A stretch of 57,662 nt of DNA from Candidatus Thorarchaeota archaeon (lineage in GTDB: Archaea > Asgardarchaeota > Thorarchaeia > Thorarchaeales > Thorarchaeaceae), in contig JAEOUN010000015.1 in the NCBI GenBank assembly GCA_016839245.1, positions 1 through 57,662 on the forward strand, written 5' to 3'. Position 1 is the stretch's first letter, and every line of letters starts with the position of its first letter. The notes under the pieces were generated by a model. It was given only the letters and a program-made list of their open reading frames with translations. It was not told the DNA's origin and searched no databases. This document shows, piece after piece, positions 9,916-17,618 of this stretch. A program made the position numbers and the translations under genes.

Positions 9916-10785
9916 TTGCAGGCTGAAGAACTACATACTGTAGGTGAAGATTTCAGAAGTAAGTGTATGTGGATTCTCTCTTTGCTAGGCTTTAGAACCT
10001 ATATGCCAACAACAACGATAAACTGTGTACAAAGACAAAATCATTCAGGAGGTGGTCAACATACAATTGATGGAGTCTGTATGTATGGCGCCTCGCAAAA
10101 CACTAGGAAATTCCTTCTAATCGAAGCAAAGAGGTCAGTAAATGGATACGAAGGACTAAAGGAAGAAGTAGAGAAGTTAGTTGAGAAAGCGACATGTTTT
10201 TCCTTACAACAAACTCTTACTCGAGGATTAGGCGCAATTCGTGAAATTTTGATAATTACTGAGAGTAGCTTCAGATCAGATACAATTAATCGCTTCAACA
10301 ATCTTTGTGGGCAAACTTATGAAGATACAGAGATATATGTACGATGTATTTTCGGACCCCGCTTTAGGTTAATCCATAGAATGGCTGAATATATTCACAA
10401 TAGTCGGGGACAAAGGAATATACTGATGATTTCACCAAGTTTGAGTCATAGTGATGTGTTAGGATCTGGAGAGGATTTGGACCCAAGTTGGTTTTCATCA
10501 ACTCGCACTACATACATCATTGTAAACAACAGTATGTCGATGAATGTTGGTATCTTTAATTTTGGAATGAGCTACACCTTAGATGATTGGGAACGAGATT
10601 CAGAATCTGCAGTTACATTGAACATTGGTATTGGTACGATTGAGTCAATGATTGGTATTCCAAATGACTTGGTTCGTCGGTTAAGAGAATTGAATGTAAA
10701 CTTCTCAGTAGTTGATCATAGACAAAAAAGAAGTCACTTCAAACGTGTATGGGATTATACATTGAGAGATGAGGTCACAGGTTGA
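9916..10785 (+). CDS. Second PD-(D/E)XK nuclease-like protein
   Basis: A 289-aa protein starting at TTG 9916, with AGGGGG about 8 bases upstream inside the previous gene. The N-terminal third has a PD-(D/E)XK-like pattern: Glu in the first helix, D52 in TIDGV, and E70-x-K72 in LLIEAKRS, then a helix and the strand REILIITES. The C-terminal part is beta-rich and unassigned. It sits one base after another PD-(D/E)XK-like gene and close to the rps19-end copy 2, so it is the last gene of segment I. With the OLD nuclease it forms a three-nuclease cassette of a kind I do not recognise as a named defence system. The fold is inferred from motif spacing. Confidence 0.55.
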   Translation: MQAEELHTVGEDFRSKCMWILSLLGFRTYMPTTTINCVQRQNHSGGGQHTIDGVCMYGASQNTRKFLLIEAKRSVNGYEGLKEEVEKLVEKATCFSLQQTLTRGLGAIREILIITESSFRSDTINRFNNLCGQTYEDTEIYVRCIFGPRFRLIHRMAEYIHNSRGQRNILMISPSLSHSDVLGSGEDLDPSWFSSTRTTYIIVNNSMSMNVGIFNFGMSYTLDDWERDSESAVTLNIGIGTIESMIGIPNDLVRRLRELNVNFSVVDHRQKRSHFKRVWDYTLRDEVTG

Positions 10786-10794
10786 TAATTTTCG

Positions 10795-10872
10795 TTATCG
10801 ATGAGATAGGTAAAGCACGGAAATCCGGGAATTGGTGCTACAAAGTCTTCTGCGTACGTTCCGCTTAAGTAA
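10795..10872 (+). repeat. rps19 3'-end repeat, copy 2
   Basis: This direct copy of the uS19 C-terminal codons reads LSMR, a TAG stop, then [20 protein letters not shown] and TAA. The 20 amino acids after the TAG equal those of the intact gene, but 15 of 20 codons differ. It has no start codon and cannot make S19. It is the right boundary of segment I and the left boundary of segment II. Confidence 0.88.
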
Positions 10873-10886
10873 AAGTGAGTATATCG

Positions 10887-10913
10887 AAAAAGAAGCCTTA
10901 TGGGCTCTTTTTC
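10887..10913. terminator. Hairpin with T run after rps19-end copy 2
   Basis: AAAAAGAAGCC (10887 on) pairs imperfectly with GGGCTCTTTTT across a TTAT loop and ends in T residues. It lies 15 bases after the copy-2 stop, as the terminator does after the intact gene, so it probably travelled with the displaced gene end. Confidence 0.45.
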
Positions 10914-11003
10914 TCTTCCAATTTTTCTTCGATGAATTCCAAGATAGACTCAGGAGTAGGCAGCCCTTTCCATAGCAGGATGCTATAACATTGCTTTGTA
11001 TTA
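10898..11003 (-). pseudogene. C-terminal remnant of an unknown minus-strand gene
   Basis: A short open stretch on the minus strand ends in TAA at 10898-10900. It reads ILLWKGLPTPESILEFIEEK, then LEEKKSP, a plausible helical protein tail. It has no start codon: two TGA stops lie about 35 codons upstream, while a neighbouring frame supplies MLYEKLMK, which suggests a frameshifted relic. It ends just after a copy of the rps19 end, mirroring the intact LAGLIDADG gene after copy 1. The parent family is unrecognised. Confidence 0.3.
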
Positions 11004-11127
11004 CTTCATCAACTTTTCATACAACATTTTTTTAATCAAAAAAATATAAGCAAAATCATTGGAAAATAACCTATCGGACGTGATAAGTGTTCGATAAAGG
11101 AATAATCGTAATGAGGGAAAAAGTACA

Positions 11128-11787
11128 TTGAAATTAGGTCAAAGAATATCAGTTATAGTTTTTGTATCTTTTATTTTGCTTTGTGTTCAAGCAATGCCTA
11201 TTTCAGCATTTGGATACTCATTTAGCGTTCCATATGAATACGATGGCACAAGCACGGAAGATGCACGAATAGAAACATCTGCCTCGAAAACCTCTGGATG
11301 GTGTAAATTGAAGGTACACGAATTAGGATGGCCGAGTACTTATACTGGGGGTACGGATGCACTCGCGTGGATAGGATCTGATAATTCAGTTACTCAAAGT
11401 GTGACAGCTACTTGGTGTATGTCGTCTACTTGGACTCTTGACTATCGCCTTGCTTGTGGTACTGGCATTTACAACTGGTACTCCAAAATCGAATTAAGAG
11501 TAGTCTATCAGATTTGGAGTTCTACTGGTTCTTTGCTTCAACAGAAGGAAGCGTGGATGGGATACCTAGAAACTAGCTCGGGTTGGAAAAACTTTGAAGA
11601 AACAATTACAAGAACCATTGAGAAAAGCTTCACTGTAGATTTGCAGCAAGATTATTCATATGTCTTCAAGGTCGCACTAAAAGTCACAATCGCAGATCTT
11701 GGGGGTGAATATCAACTCACTGCACATAGCAATCACAACAATCCTGCCGCTCTCACGGTTTCTGGTCTATCATATTATCTTCCATAA
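11128..11787 (+). CDS. Secreted protein of unknown function
   Basis: A 219-aa protein with a TTG start. A clear signal peptide (RISVIVFVSFILLCVQ, cleavage likely after PISAF) is followed by ~190 residues rich in Trp, Ser, Thr and aromatic residues, alternating like a beta-sandwich, with a few Cys residues (WCKL, WCMS, ACG) that could form disulfides. There is no C-terminal membrane anchor. It lies in segment II between two rps19-end copies and 118 bases before a membrane protein gene on the same strand. I do not recognise the family. Export is a sound inference; any role such as a surface toxin or adhesin would be a guess. Confidence 0.65.
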   Translation: MKLGQRISVIVFVSFILLCVQAMPISAFGYSFSVPYEYDGTSTEDARIETSASKTSGWCKLKVHELGWPSTYTGGTDALAWIGSDNSVTQSVTATWCMSSTWTLDYRLACGTGIYNWYSKIELRVVYQIWSSTGSLLQQKEAWMGYLETSSGWKNFEETITRTIEKSFTVDLQQDYSYVFKVALKVTIADLGGEYQLTAHSNHNNPAALTVSGLSYYLP

Positions 11788-11905
11788 GGATGACACCATA
11801 GAAAACAACACAAAATAAAAACCTGCAGCTGTCTATCATCTTCAATCAAGAATTCAAAAGTATTGCAATAGTGAACTCCTATTGAAGTTTGGGGGATATG
11901 AATGA

Positions 11906-12898
11906 ATGAAAAAAGAACCGGATAGGACTCCTGATGTAGTTGATGTTATCAATAATGACTTTGTAGTGAGTACGACCATGATTGTTTCTAGGACTATAAA
12001 ATTGTACTCCGCCAGACTAGGAGTCTACATACTGATGATAGGATTCTTTCAATTTCTCATGGGTCTTGCTGCAGATCTCATCTTTTTTTCTTCATCTCCG
12101 TTCATTCGCCCTTTCTACACTGCTACAATAGGTACTGATCCATTCTCGTTTCTTACTATATCTCTGAATTTAATTGGATTTTCCAATAGTCAGATTTTTT
12201 TAAATCTGTTTTTTTATTTAGTGGGAATAATCATCTTTGCTACATTTGGTGGAGGTGCGATTAAATACACACTGGATATTTACAAGAATCCCTCAATGAG
12301 TAATGCAAAAGAGAGCCTAATTTACGCTAGAAGCAGAGCAGGTTCGCTTATTACCATACAGCTAATAATTGGTTTATTGATGCTCTTGATTTCGTTACCG
12401 ATATTATTGTTACTAGTCGAAGGAAGAATAGTATTATATCCAATAAGTCCATATTCGTATCTAAATGCATTGGGAAATTTTCTCCCAATAATATTGATTT
12501 GTATATCAGGAATCGTTTTCATTTCTGTTCGTTTTGCTGCAGCTCCAGTAGTGGCAATTGCTGAAAACTTGGGTGCTGTGGATTCTCTGAGAAAATCATG
12601 GGAATTGACCAGTGGAAATGCAATGCACACTTTCAAAGGAATTCTCTTGATGATGATTGTACTTGGTTCATTGACAGGAGTTCTTTCCTTCTTCGCATTA
12701 ATGCTGTTTTTTGGATTCTCGGTTTGGATGACCCTAATTCCAGCTGCAATTAATCAATTGTTACTCAGTCCTGTCTTTTTTGTCTTTAGTGTCATTCTAT
12801 ACATGGATTTGTTAGCACGCAAACAAATCCAAACTAATAATTGGTGGAATAAGCTTGGGAGAAGCATGAATGAAGAAAATCAAAGTGATAATATATAG
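11906..12898 (+). CDS. Multi-pass membrane protein (GPDPase membrane-domain-like)
   Basis: A 330-aa protein with about six hydrophobic segments after a ~35-residue cytosolic N-terminus. The stretch AAPVVAIAENLGAVDSLRKS followed by WELT resembles the signature of membrane domains attached to some glycerophosphodiester phosphodiesterases and related uncharacterised proteins (PF10110/DUF975-like), but no catalytic domain is present. GGGGG stands before three staggered ATGs at 11898, 11902 and 11906; only 11906 is in frame. It is probably co-transcribed with the preceding secreted protein and ends about 90 bases before rps19-end copy 3. The membrane location is firm; the family is tentative. Confidence 0.65.
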   Translation: MKKEPDRTPDVVDVINNDFVVSTTMIVSRTIKLYSARLGVYILMIGFFQFLMGLAADLIFFSSSPFIRPFYTATIGTDPFSFLTISLNLIGFSNSQIFLNLFFYLVGIIIFATFGGGAIKYTLDIYKNPSMSNAKESLIYARSRAGSLITIQLIIGLLMLLISLPILLLLVEGRIVLYPISPYSYLNALGNFLPIILICISGIVFISVRFAAAPVVAIAENLGAVDSLRKSWELTSGNAMHTFKGILLMMIVLGSLTGVLSFFALMLFFGFSVWMTLIPAAINQLLLSPVFFVFSVILYMDLLARKQIQTNNWWNKLGRSMNEENQSDNI

Positions 12899-12986
12899 GT
12901 TGAGAGGATTTGCGGAGAAACAAATTCCGACTTTAAGATGTCGAGATTCTTGATCTTGGTAATGTATATTCAAGTTTTCAAATCCG

Positions 12987-13058
12987 ATACGACAGGTAAA
13001 GCACGGAAATCCGGGAATTGGTGCTACAAAGAGCAGCGCTTATGTTCCTCTAAAGTAG
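12987..13058 (+). repeat. rps19 3'-end repeat, copy 3
   Basis: It encodes IRQ followed by [20 protein letters not shown] and TAG. The first 36 bases from the Val codon are identical to copy 2; the last nine codons then differ at six positions, all synonymous (both Ser codons are AGC instead of TCT). It separates segments II and III and has no start codon. Confidence 0.88.
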
Positions 13059-13151
13059 GATCGATCAACTCTTTACTCCCCAGAGAAGATATGTTCTTTC
13101 ACTTTACAAACAACAAGCAAATATATGAGGTAGCTCATATTCTATCTTCTT

Positions 13152-15065
13152 GTGGTTGAAGTGGGATACTTTGAAAGCAATAGAGAAAGGATAAGAATAG
13201 CAATCGCCCTTGTTTCTATTGTTCTTATCATAGTTGCTTCCTTTGTTTCATACTCCTACAAATCAGTAGAACCGGTTGTGATAGTAGAAGAGAGTGAAAT
13301 GGGAGGAACAACAGGATACACGGTTAGTAAGACAACTTGTGCTGCTCAGAGAGAGATAATAATCTATAATGGGACAGTCAATGATCCAAGTGCGGACTGG
13401 TATTATGATAGTCAGCATTGTGAAGTCCATAATGACGAATTTGGCGTCAATGTAGAACTTAGTGGTATTGTCGAGCTGACTAGTACATACTCGCAATTTT
13501 CATTGGTGGAATTCTATGGAAATCCAACTCTACCTCTAATGAACTACTCTAAATTGACTGTTTCAATTAACATTAGGTCTCTTATGGGATCAGCTAATGT
13601 AAGTCTATATGTATATCCCACAGCATGGCCTGATGACGAATACAATGAAGTATGGAATAATACTGCACGATTAGAAGAAATGGATTCCATATCTTTAGTG
13701 GCAGAGTCATCTCTTCATGAAACCTATAATCTTGGTTCGGGCTGGATTGTTCGCTCCAATATTTTGGTCAAGGTCGCTGCATCAGAAAAGTCCCTCATCC
13801 AAATTGGTGCGGTTTTAGTCACTGCTGAATCTAATGAGGATCTATACCCGGTTACATTTGATATGCAGGCGCCGGATGGAGAGAGTCTCTTGGTTAATCC
13901 ATATATGAGTACACTACGTGAACTAAATCATAAAACTGTGAATGGGGAATTTGGTTGTAGTCCTGCGATAGAATTATCTCGTAACAGCAACACCACAGAA
14001 GCCTCCATTTTTGTTCCACGAACATCAAATGAAACTCTTTATCTTACTGCAGGACAGTACGAGGGTATTGCTGGTTGGTTCATCCAGTCCGATGGTTTTG
14101 GGGAATCCTGGAATAATTTGCTTGATGATTTGCTTAATATCGGTTTCATACTTGAATCTGGCGATTCGATTCGTATTCAAATTAGAATATCCGCATATCG
14201 CCTATCTATAGATCTATCCCCTGCATTTGCATATTGTACAGTTTGGATTGATGCAGGAACGAGTGGATATGTAGCCAGATATAATGGCTATTTCCCATTG
14301 CAAGGAATAGAGTATCTATTCGTTCCTCGAAGCACAGCATATAGCATTTCACTGGGAGCTTCTTTCATAGAGAATACTCATGTCTTCATAGAAACAGACG
14401 GGACAACTTGTGTCCATATTTCGATTGCATACCCTCAGTTCACTATTTGGGGGATCATTCTCGACTGGGGACAGATATTGGGATTAGTAGGAGCTACATT
14501 ATTGCTTTTGCTAGTAGTTCAAGGGGGGATGAAGAGAAGTTTCGCAGGAATTAGACGGGATCGTAGTCGTGGAATGAGTCTTGTTCCTGTTTCTCTCTAT
14601 TTCATAGCTATGTTCCTCCCTTGGATGAACTATAGTTTTGAAAATACTTTTGCAGGCCCAGCTATGACTGTATATGGAATGAGTATTGTTCCGATATTTA
14701 CAACATTCATATGGAGCACCACGAGCCAAGTTACTCCAATACTAAGTAACAATCTATTTCTGATCGCGATTCCAATAGTGTTCCTCTATTGGATTCCACT
14801 GGGCTATGTTAGTTATTTAACAGTCACAAGCATAAATCCCATCAGTAGAGAACTATCAAGTAGGAATATGAATTCAGTAGTTAAGGGGACAGTTTTAGGA
14901 GGGCCGTTCATCCTAGGTTGCTACTACCTTTGGCTCTGTATACTTGGATTATATTTTATCAATATTGGACTGGTTGCAATCCTTCTTTCGTTACCTTCGT
15001 GGTGTGTGATTTTCAGAATAGAGAATCAAAATAATCAGATTCATCCAGCTAGTAACAATTCATAA
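13152..15065 (+). CDS. Large membrane protein with extracellular domain, unknown function
   Basis: A 637-aa protein starting at GTG 13152; a GTG three codons later is also possible. It has one N-terminal membrane helix (IRIAIALVSIVLIIVASFVS), ~400 residues of predicted outside domain rich in beta-type sequence and NxT/S sites, then about five membrane helices and a short hydrophilic tail. It is the only gene of segment III and ends just before rps19-end copy 4. I know of no family match. Large ectodomains on multi-pass anchors are common among archaeal surface proteins, so a cell-surface role is reasonable but unproven. Confidence 0.65.
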   Translation: MVEVGYFESNRERIRIAIALVSIVLIIVASFVSYSYKSVEPVVIVEESEMGGTTGYTVSKTTCAAQREIIIYNGTVNDPSADWYYDSQHCEVHNDEFGVNVELSGIVELTSTYSQFSLVEFYGNPTLPLMNYSKLTVSINIRSLMGSANVSLYVYPTAWPDDEYNEVWNNTARLEEMDSISLVAESSLHETYNLGSGWIVRSNILVKVAASEKSLIQIGAVLVTAESNEDLYPVTFDMQAPDGESLLVNPYMSTLRELNHKTVNGEFGCSPAIELSRNSNTTEASIFVPRTSNETLYLTAGQYEGIAGWFIQSDGFGESWNNLLDDLLNIGFILESGDSIRIQIRISAYRLSIDLSPAFAYCTVWIDAGTSGYVARYNGYFPLQGIEYLFVPRSTAYSISLGASFIENTHVFIETDGTTCVHISIAYPQFTIWGIILDWGQILGLVGATLLLLLVVQGGMKRSFAGIRRDRSRGMSLVPVSLYFIAMFLPWMNYSFENTFAGPAMTVYGMSIVPIFTTFIWSTTSQVTPILSNNLFLIAIPIVFLYWIPLGYVSYLTVTSINPISRELSSRNMNSVVKGTVLGGPFILGCYYLWLCILGLYFINIGLVAILLSLPSWCVIFRIENQNNQIHPASNNS

Positions 15066-15071
15066 CCGCAA

Positions 15072-15146
15072 ACAATGAAACAAGTAAAGCACGGAAATCC
15101 GTGAATCGGTGCAACCAAGTCTTCTGCATACATTTCACCGAAATAG
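15072..15146 (+). repeat. rps19 3'-end repeat, copy 4 (decayed)
   Basis: It reads TMKQVKHGNP, then TGA in place of a Gly codon, then [13 protein letters not shown] and TAG. Compared with the other copies it has one nonsense change and three replacements (V to I, P to S, L to P). Homology reaches further upstream (TMKQ versus TMRQ). The decay fits the oldest displaced gene end, marking the host side of the insertion stack. Confidence 0.85.
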
Positions 15147-15186
15147 AAATTAAGTGATTTTCTTCTGTTTCTGAACAATTGAGTAA

Positions 15187-16584
15187 TTAGAACGTGGGAC
15201 TTTGATAGAGATTTATTATGGAATAGATGAATCCAGATGTTGTTTCATTTTCTGCGGCAATTATCTTTAGTACGTACGTGAAGGGACCATAGTATGAACC
15301 AAGATTAACAGCTCCACCTCTACCAAAGCATCCAGATGTCACATTTATAAAATCACATTGAGTCCGTCTTTCAGTTTCATTGAGACCTTGGAATTCAGAG
15401 GTTGACATATTTAGCATTGAAAAAAAGACATACAAATCATCAGGACAGCCATGTGTCATCCAGTCTTCAGTTTGAAGGCTATCATGAAGAATATTGGGCA
15501 ATCCATATTGCGTAGGTTGGACATCACATGAGAAAATATACCAATCGCCTAGAATGATTCTTTCTCCACTCTCTGGGCTTTCGTGGAAGATGATTGTAGT
15601 ATTTTCAATCACTATACTTGCGTAAGAATTGGTGGAGATTGTTGCAATAGTCAACACGATGATGATAAGACTCACAAGTATTGAACTTCGTTTCACTAGT
15701 CTGCGTCGGATTTTTGCTATCTTTTGCTTATATTCGTGTTCAGACTCCCAGATTCCTGTTTTTCTGAGTTTATTGTCCTCTTCCCACGTGAGAACATTTC
15801 GTTGTAGTATCTTAATACTAACAATGAATCCAATGAGAATTATAGATCCAAAAAAGGCAAGGACAAGTAAGATCGAGTCCACTGTGGCTGTGAATCCAAA
15901 GACACGATATGACTCAAATGAATAATGGCTATCAGGACTATAATCGGAAATCATGCTTGCTAGGATTTTAACTAGATTAGAGGGGCTGAGTATTGCTTGA
16001 TTCTTTGTTACTGAATGCCACAATACCCATGAGTTCCAACCAAACAAACGAGCAAGTCCGATAGTTAACGCGCATCCCATGGACGTAGAAACTATGAGTT
16101 CATCAGTAATCATCACAAAGATTACACCAATCGATGCCAGAATAAGTGAAACGATGAATGTGGCAATAGATACTGGAAGAAGATAAACAATCGATGGTGC
16201 TCCCAATCGAAGAGGTTCATAAAACAATACACTTGAAACGGATAGACTAAACAGCAGTATCAGAGCGTAGATTCTCAACAAGCATCGAAGAAATACGTCA
16301 ATAGGATTCTTTCCTGATCTCAATAATGCAGAGATATACTCTTTCCCATTTGATGTACCAAAGACTATACCTGCAGGTAAGAATACAGGAATTCCAACTA
16401 TCAATACATAGCCTATTACGTTCACTGCATTAACGAGAGTAGAAAATTCATTTACAAATTCAACACTCGGACGGACTTGATAACATACAATGACTACAGC
16501 AGTTGAAACAATTCCCCATAGTATCAACCAAGTTTTCGTAGTGAAAAATCGACCAGCTTTTGATCCGTTCTTACTTTCCTCCAT
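15187..16584 (-). CDS. Multi-pass membrane protein, possibly ABC-2-like
   Basis: A 465-aa protein with an N-terminal cytosolic stretch, six to seven membrane segments in the first ~270 residues, a cytosolic linker (WEEDNKLRKTGIWESEHEYK), one more helix (SSILVSLIIIVLTIATIS) and a ~140-residue outside C-terminal domain with several Cys residues (FSCDV, HGCPDD, QCDF, GCFGRG). The hydrophobic pattern is permease-like, but I see no ATPase partner and no family motif. It converges on rps19-end copy 4, with 40 bases between the two stops, so it may have been the original neighbour of rps19 before the insertions. Confidence 0.65.
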   Translation of the reverse strand: MEESKNGSKAGRFFTTKTWLILWGIVSTAVVIVCYQVRPSVEFVNEFSTLVNAVNVIGYVLIVGIPVFLPAGIVFGTSNGKEYISALLRSGKNPIDVFLRCLLRIYALILLFSLSVSSVLFYEPLRLGAPSIVYLLPVSIATFIVSLILASIGVIFVMITDELIVSTSMGCALTIGLARLFGWNSWVLWHSVTKNQAILSPSNLVKILASMISDYSPDSHYSFESYRVFGFTATVDSILLVLAFFGSIILIGFIVSIKILQRNVLTWEEDNKLRKTGIWESEHEYKQKIAKIRRRLVKRSSILVSLIIIVLTIATISTNSYASIVIENTTIIFHESPESGERIILGDWYIFSCDVQPTQYGLPNILHDSLQTEDWMTHGCPDDLYVFFSMLNMSTSEFQGLNETERRTQCDFINVTSGCFGRGGAVNLGSYYGPFTYVLKIIAAENETTSGFIYSIINLYQSPTF

Positions 16585-16640
16585 GATGATTCACGCCCTA
16601 TGAAATTCATCCATGATGGTCTCTTTGAGTAAGACCTCAG

Positions 16641-16680
16641 TATAGTATGTGGTACGATATAGTATGTGACACGATATATG
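16641..16680. repeat. 17-bp tandem repeat in a divergent promoter region
   Basis: TATAGTATGTGGTACGA (16641-16657) is followed directly by TATAGTATGTGACACGA (16658-16674), with two mismatches, and then by TATATG. It lies between the membrane gene at 15187-16584 (minus) and the GNAT-OB gene (plus). It could supply TATA elements or tandem operator sites. Confidence 0.6.
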
Positions 16681-16815
16681 CTTATCGATTGATGACACAC
16701 AGCTATCTCAAACACGAAGCAACAGGTGAAACATAACAGAATACTCTCAAAGACCGAGAGAGGGAGTTATCATAGAAGTAAAAGTAGTTACGTTATCGGA
16801 TTGCGAGGATTTGGA

Positions 16816-17604
16816 ATGAATGAGATATCAATTGAGCATGCAGTGCCAAAGGATGCAGAGGTATTAGCAGACATCTCAAAACGAGCCTTTGACTCAGACG
16901 TAGAGGTTGGTGCTCCCGGGAAGGGGGGTCCACCAGGGTATGATTCCGTCGAATACCATAGAAAATCAATACAGGAAACATTCTTCGATTATCTAAAAAT
17001 TCTGTACGATGGAAAGATAGTAGGAGGAACAAGTGTCTATAAGATGACTGAACATCATTATGAAATATTCAATGTCTTCATAGATCCAGATTATCATAGA
17101 CGCGGTATTGGCACACAATCCTTCGAGTTGATCAAAGCAAGATATCCACAGGCAAAGAAGTGGACCTTAGACACACCAGAATGGAACACTAGGACAAAGG
17201 AATACTATGAGCACCTAGGTTTCAGACAATATGGTATCTTTAGATGGGCACCCATGTTCGAATTACGAGCATATGAATTATTCTTAGATCATAACTGCAA
17301 GGATGAGATAACTGCGATTGTGGATGCAATCGAAGAAGACCGTAGATACATCATTGAGGGTACAATTGAGAGCATATCTAAACCGAAGGAGGTCTTTTCC
17401 AAGAGAGATGGAAAGTATCACCAAGTTGCTGATATTATGCTAAAAGATGATTCAGCATCGGTCAAGCTAATTTTGTGGGATAATATGATAAGGCAGGTTA
17501 AGGAAGGAGAATTGATTAGGATTGAAACTGCATACGCTTCGATATTCAAAGATGAATTACAGCTTAATGTAAGCAAATACGGACGGATTGCAATTCTCCA
17601 ATAG
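16816..17604 (+). CDS. GNAT acetyltransferase fused to an OB-fold domain
   Basis: A 262-aa protein starting at ATG 16816, with GAGG 7 bases upstream; an ATG at 16726 would add 30 poorly coding residues. Residues 1 to ~160 form a GNAT N-acetyltransferase: NVFIDPDYHRRGIGTQ carries the acetyl-CoA-binding (R/Q)xxGxG/A loop and YYEHLGFRQYG the usual last strand. Residues ~175-262 look like an OB fold of the kind in RPA, SOSS-B or tRNA-anticodon proteins (IEGTIESISKPKEV, VADIMLKDD, VKLILWD, VKEGELIRIE). A nucleic-acid-guided acetyltransferase is a natural reading, but the substrate is unknown. The fusion is uncommon in my experience. Confidence 0.8.
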   Translation: MNEISIEHAVPKDAEVLADISKRAFDSDVEVGAPGKGGPPGYDSVEYHRKSIQETFFDYLKILYDGKIVGGTSVYKMTEHHYEIFNVFIDPDYHRRGIGTQSFELIKARYPQAKKWTLDTPEWNTRTKEYYEHLGFRQYGIFRWAPMFELRAYELFLDHNCKDEITAIVDAIEEDRRYIIEGTIESISKPKEVFSKRDGKYHQVADIMLKDDSASVKLILWDNMIRQVKEGELIRIETAYASIFKDELQLNVSKYGRIAILQ

Positions 17605-17618
17605 CCAGCTAAAATATG

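Larger units (their letters stand above)
225..10872. mobile_element. Putative integrated element, segment I, between rps19-end copies 1 and 2
   Basis: This 10.6-kb block is bounded by direct copies of the rps19 3' end. It carries, on the minus strand, a LAGLIDADG-type protein and a membrane HerA/VirB4-like ATPase, and on the plus strand an OLD-family nuclease followed by two PD-(D/E)XK-like proteins. The layout matches an integrative element that restores its target gene on insertion: the left copy completes rps19 and the right copy is the displaced end. No tyrosine or serine recombinase is visible, so the insertion enzyme is unknown; the LAGLIDADG protein is the obvious candidate. Element status is inferred from the repeats and gene content. 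Confidence 0.75.
10873..13058. mobile_element. Putative integrated segment II between rps19-end copies 2 and 3
   Basis: About 2.2 kb between direct repeats. It carries a hairpin and the tail of a broken minus-strand gene next to copy 2, then a secreted protein and a multi-pass membrane protein on the plus strand. It has no mobility gene, so it reads as the cargo remnant of an older insertion that has lost its core. Confidence 0.55.
13059..15146. mobile_element. Putative integrated segment III between rps19-end copies 3 and 4
   Basis: About 2.1 kb carrying a single membrane protein gene on the plus strand, bounded on both sides by rps19-end copies. It has no mobility genes. By position it is the oldest layer of the stack, because its right boundary is the most decayed copy. 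Confidence 0.5.

Noticed and set aside
6812..10785. A standard Gabija (GajA-GajB) system
   Set aside because: The OLD-type gene fits GajA, but no UvrD-like helicase follows; the downstream proteins have PD-(D/E)XK-like motifs and no Walker motifs.
12938..13159. A 73-codon open frame spanning rps19-end copy 3
   Set aside because: It reads the repeat in a different frame from rps19, has no ribosome binding site and overlaps the next gene; it is explained by the repeat and spacer.
263..15146. A tyrosine or serine integrase for the rps19 insertions
   Set aside because: No R...HxxR...Y pattern or serine-recombinase catalytic motif was found in any protein of the three segments, so no integrase is annotated.
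16705..16730. A possible fifth rps19-end copy (CAGGTGAAACATA resembles the repeat start)
   Set aside because: The similarity stops after about 12 bases and the S19 codons do not follow.
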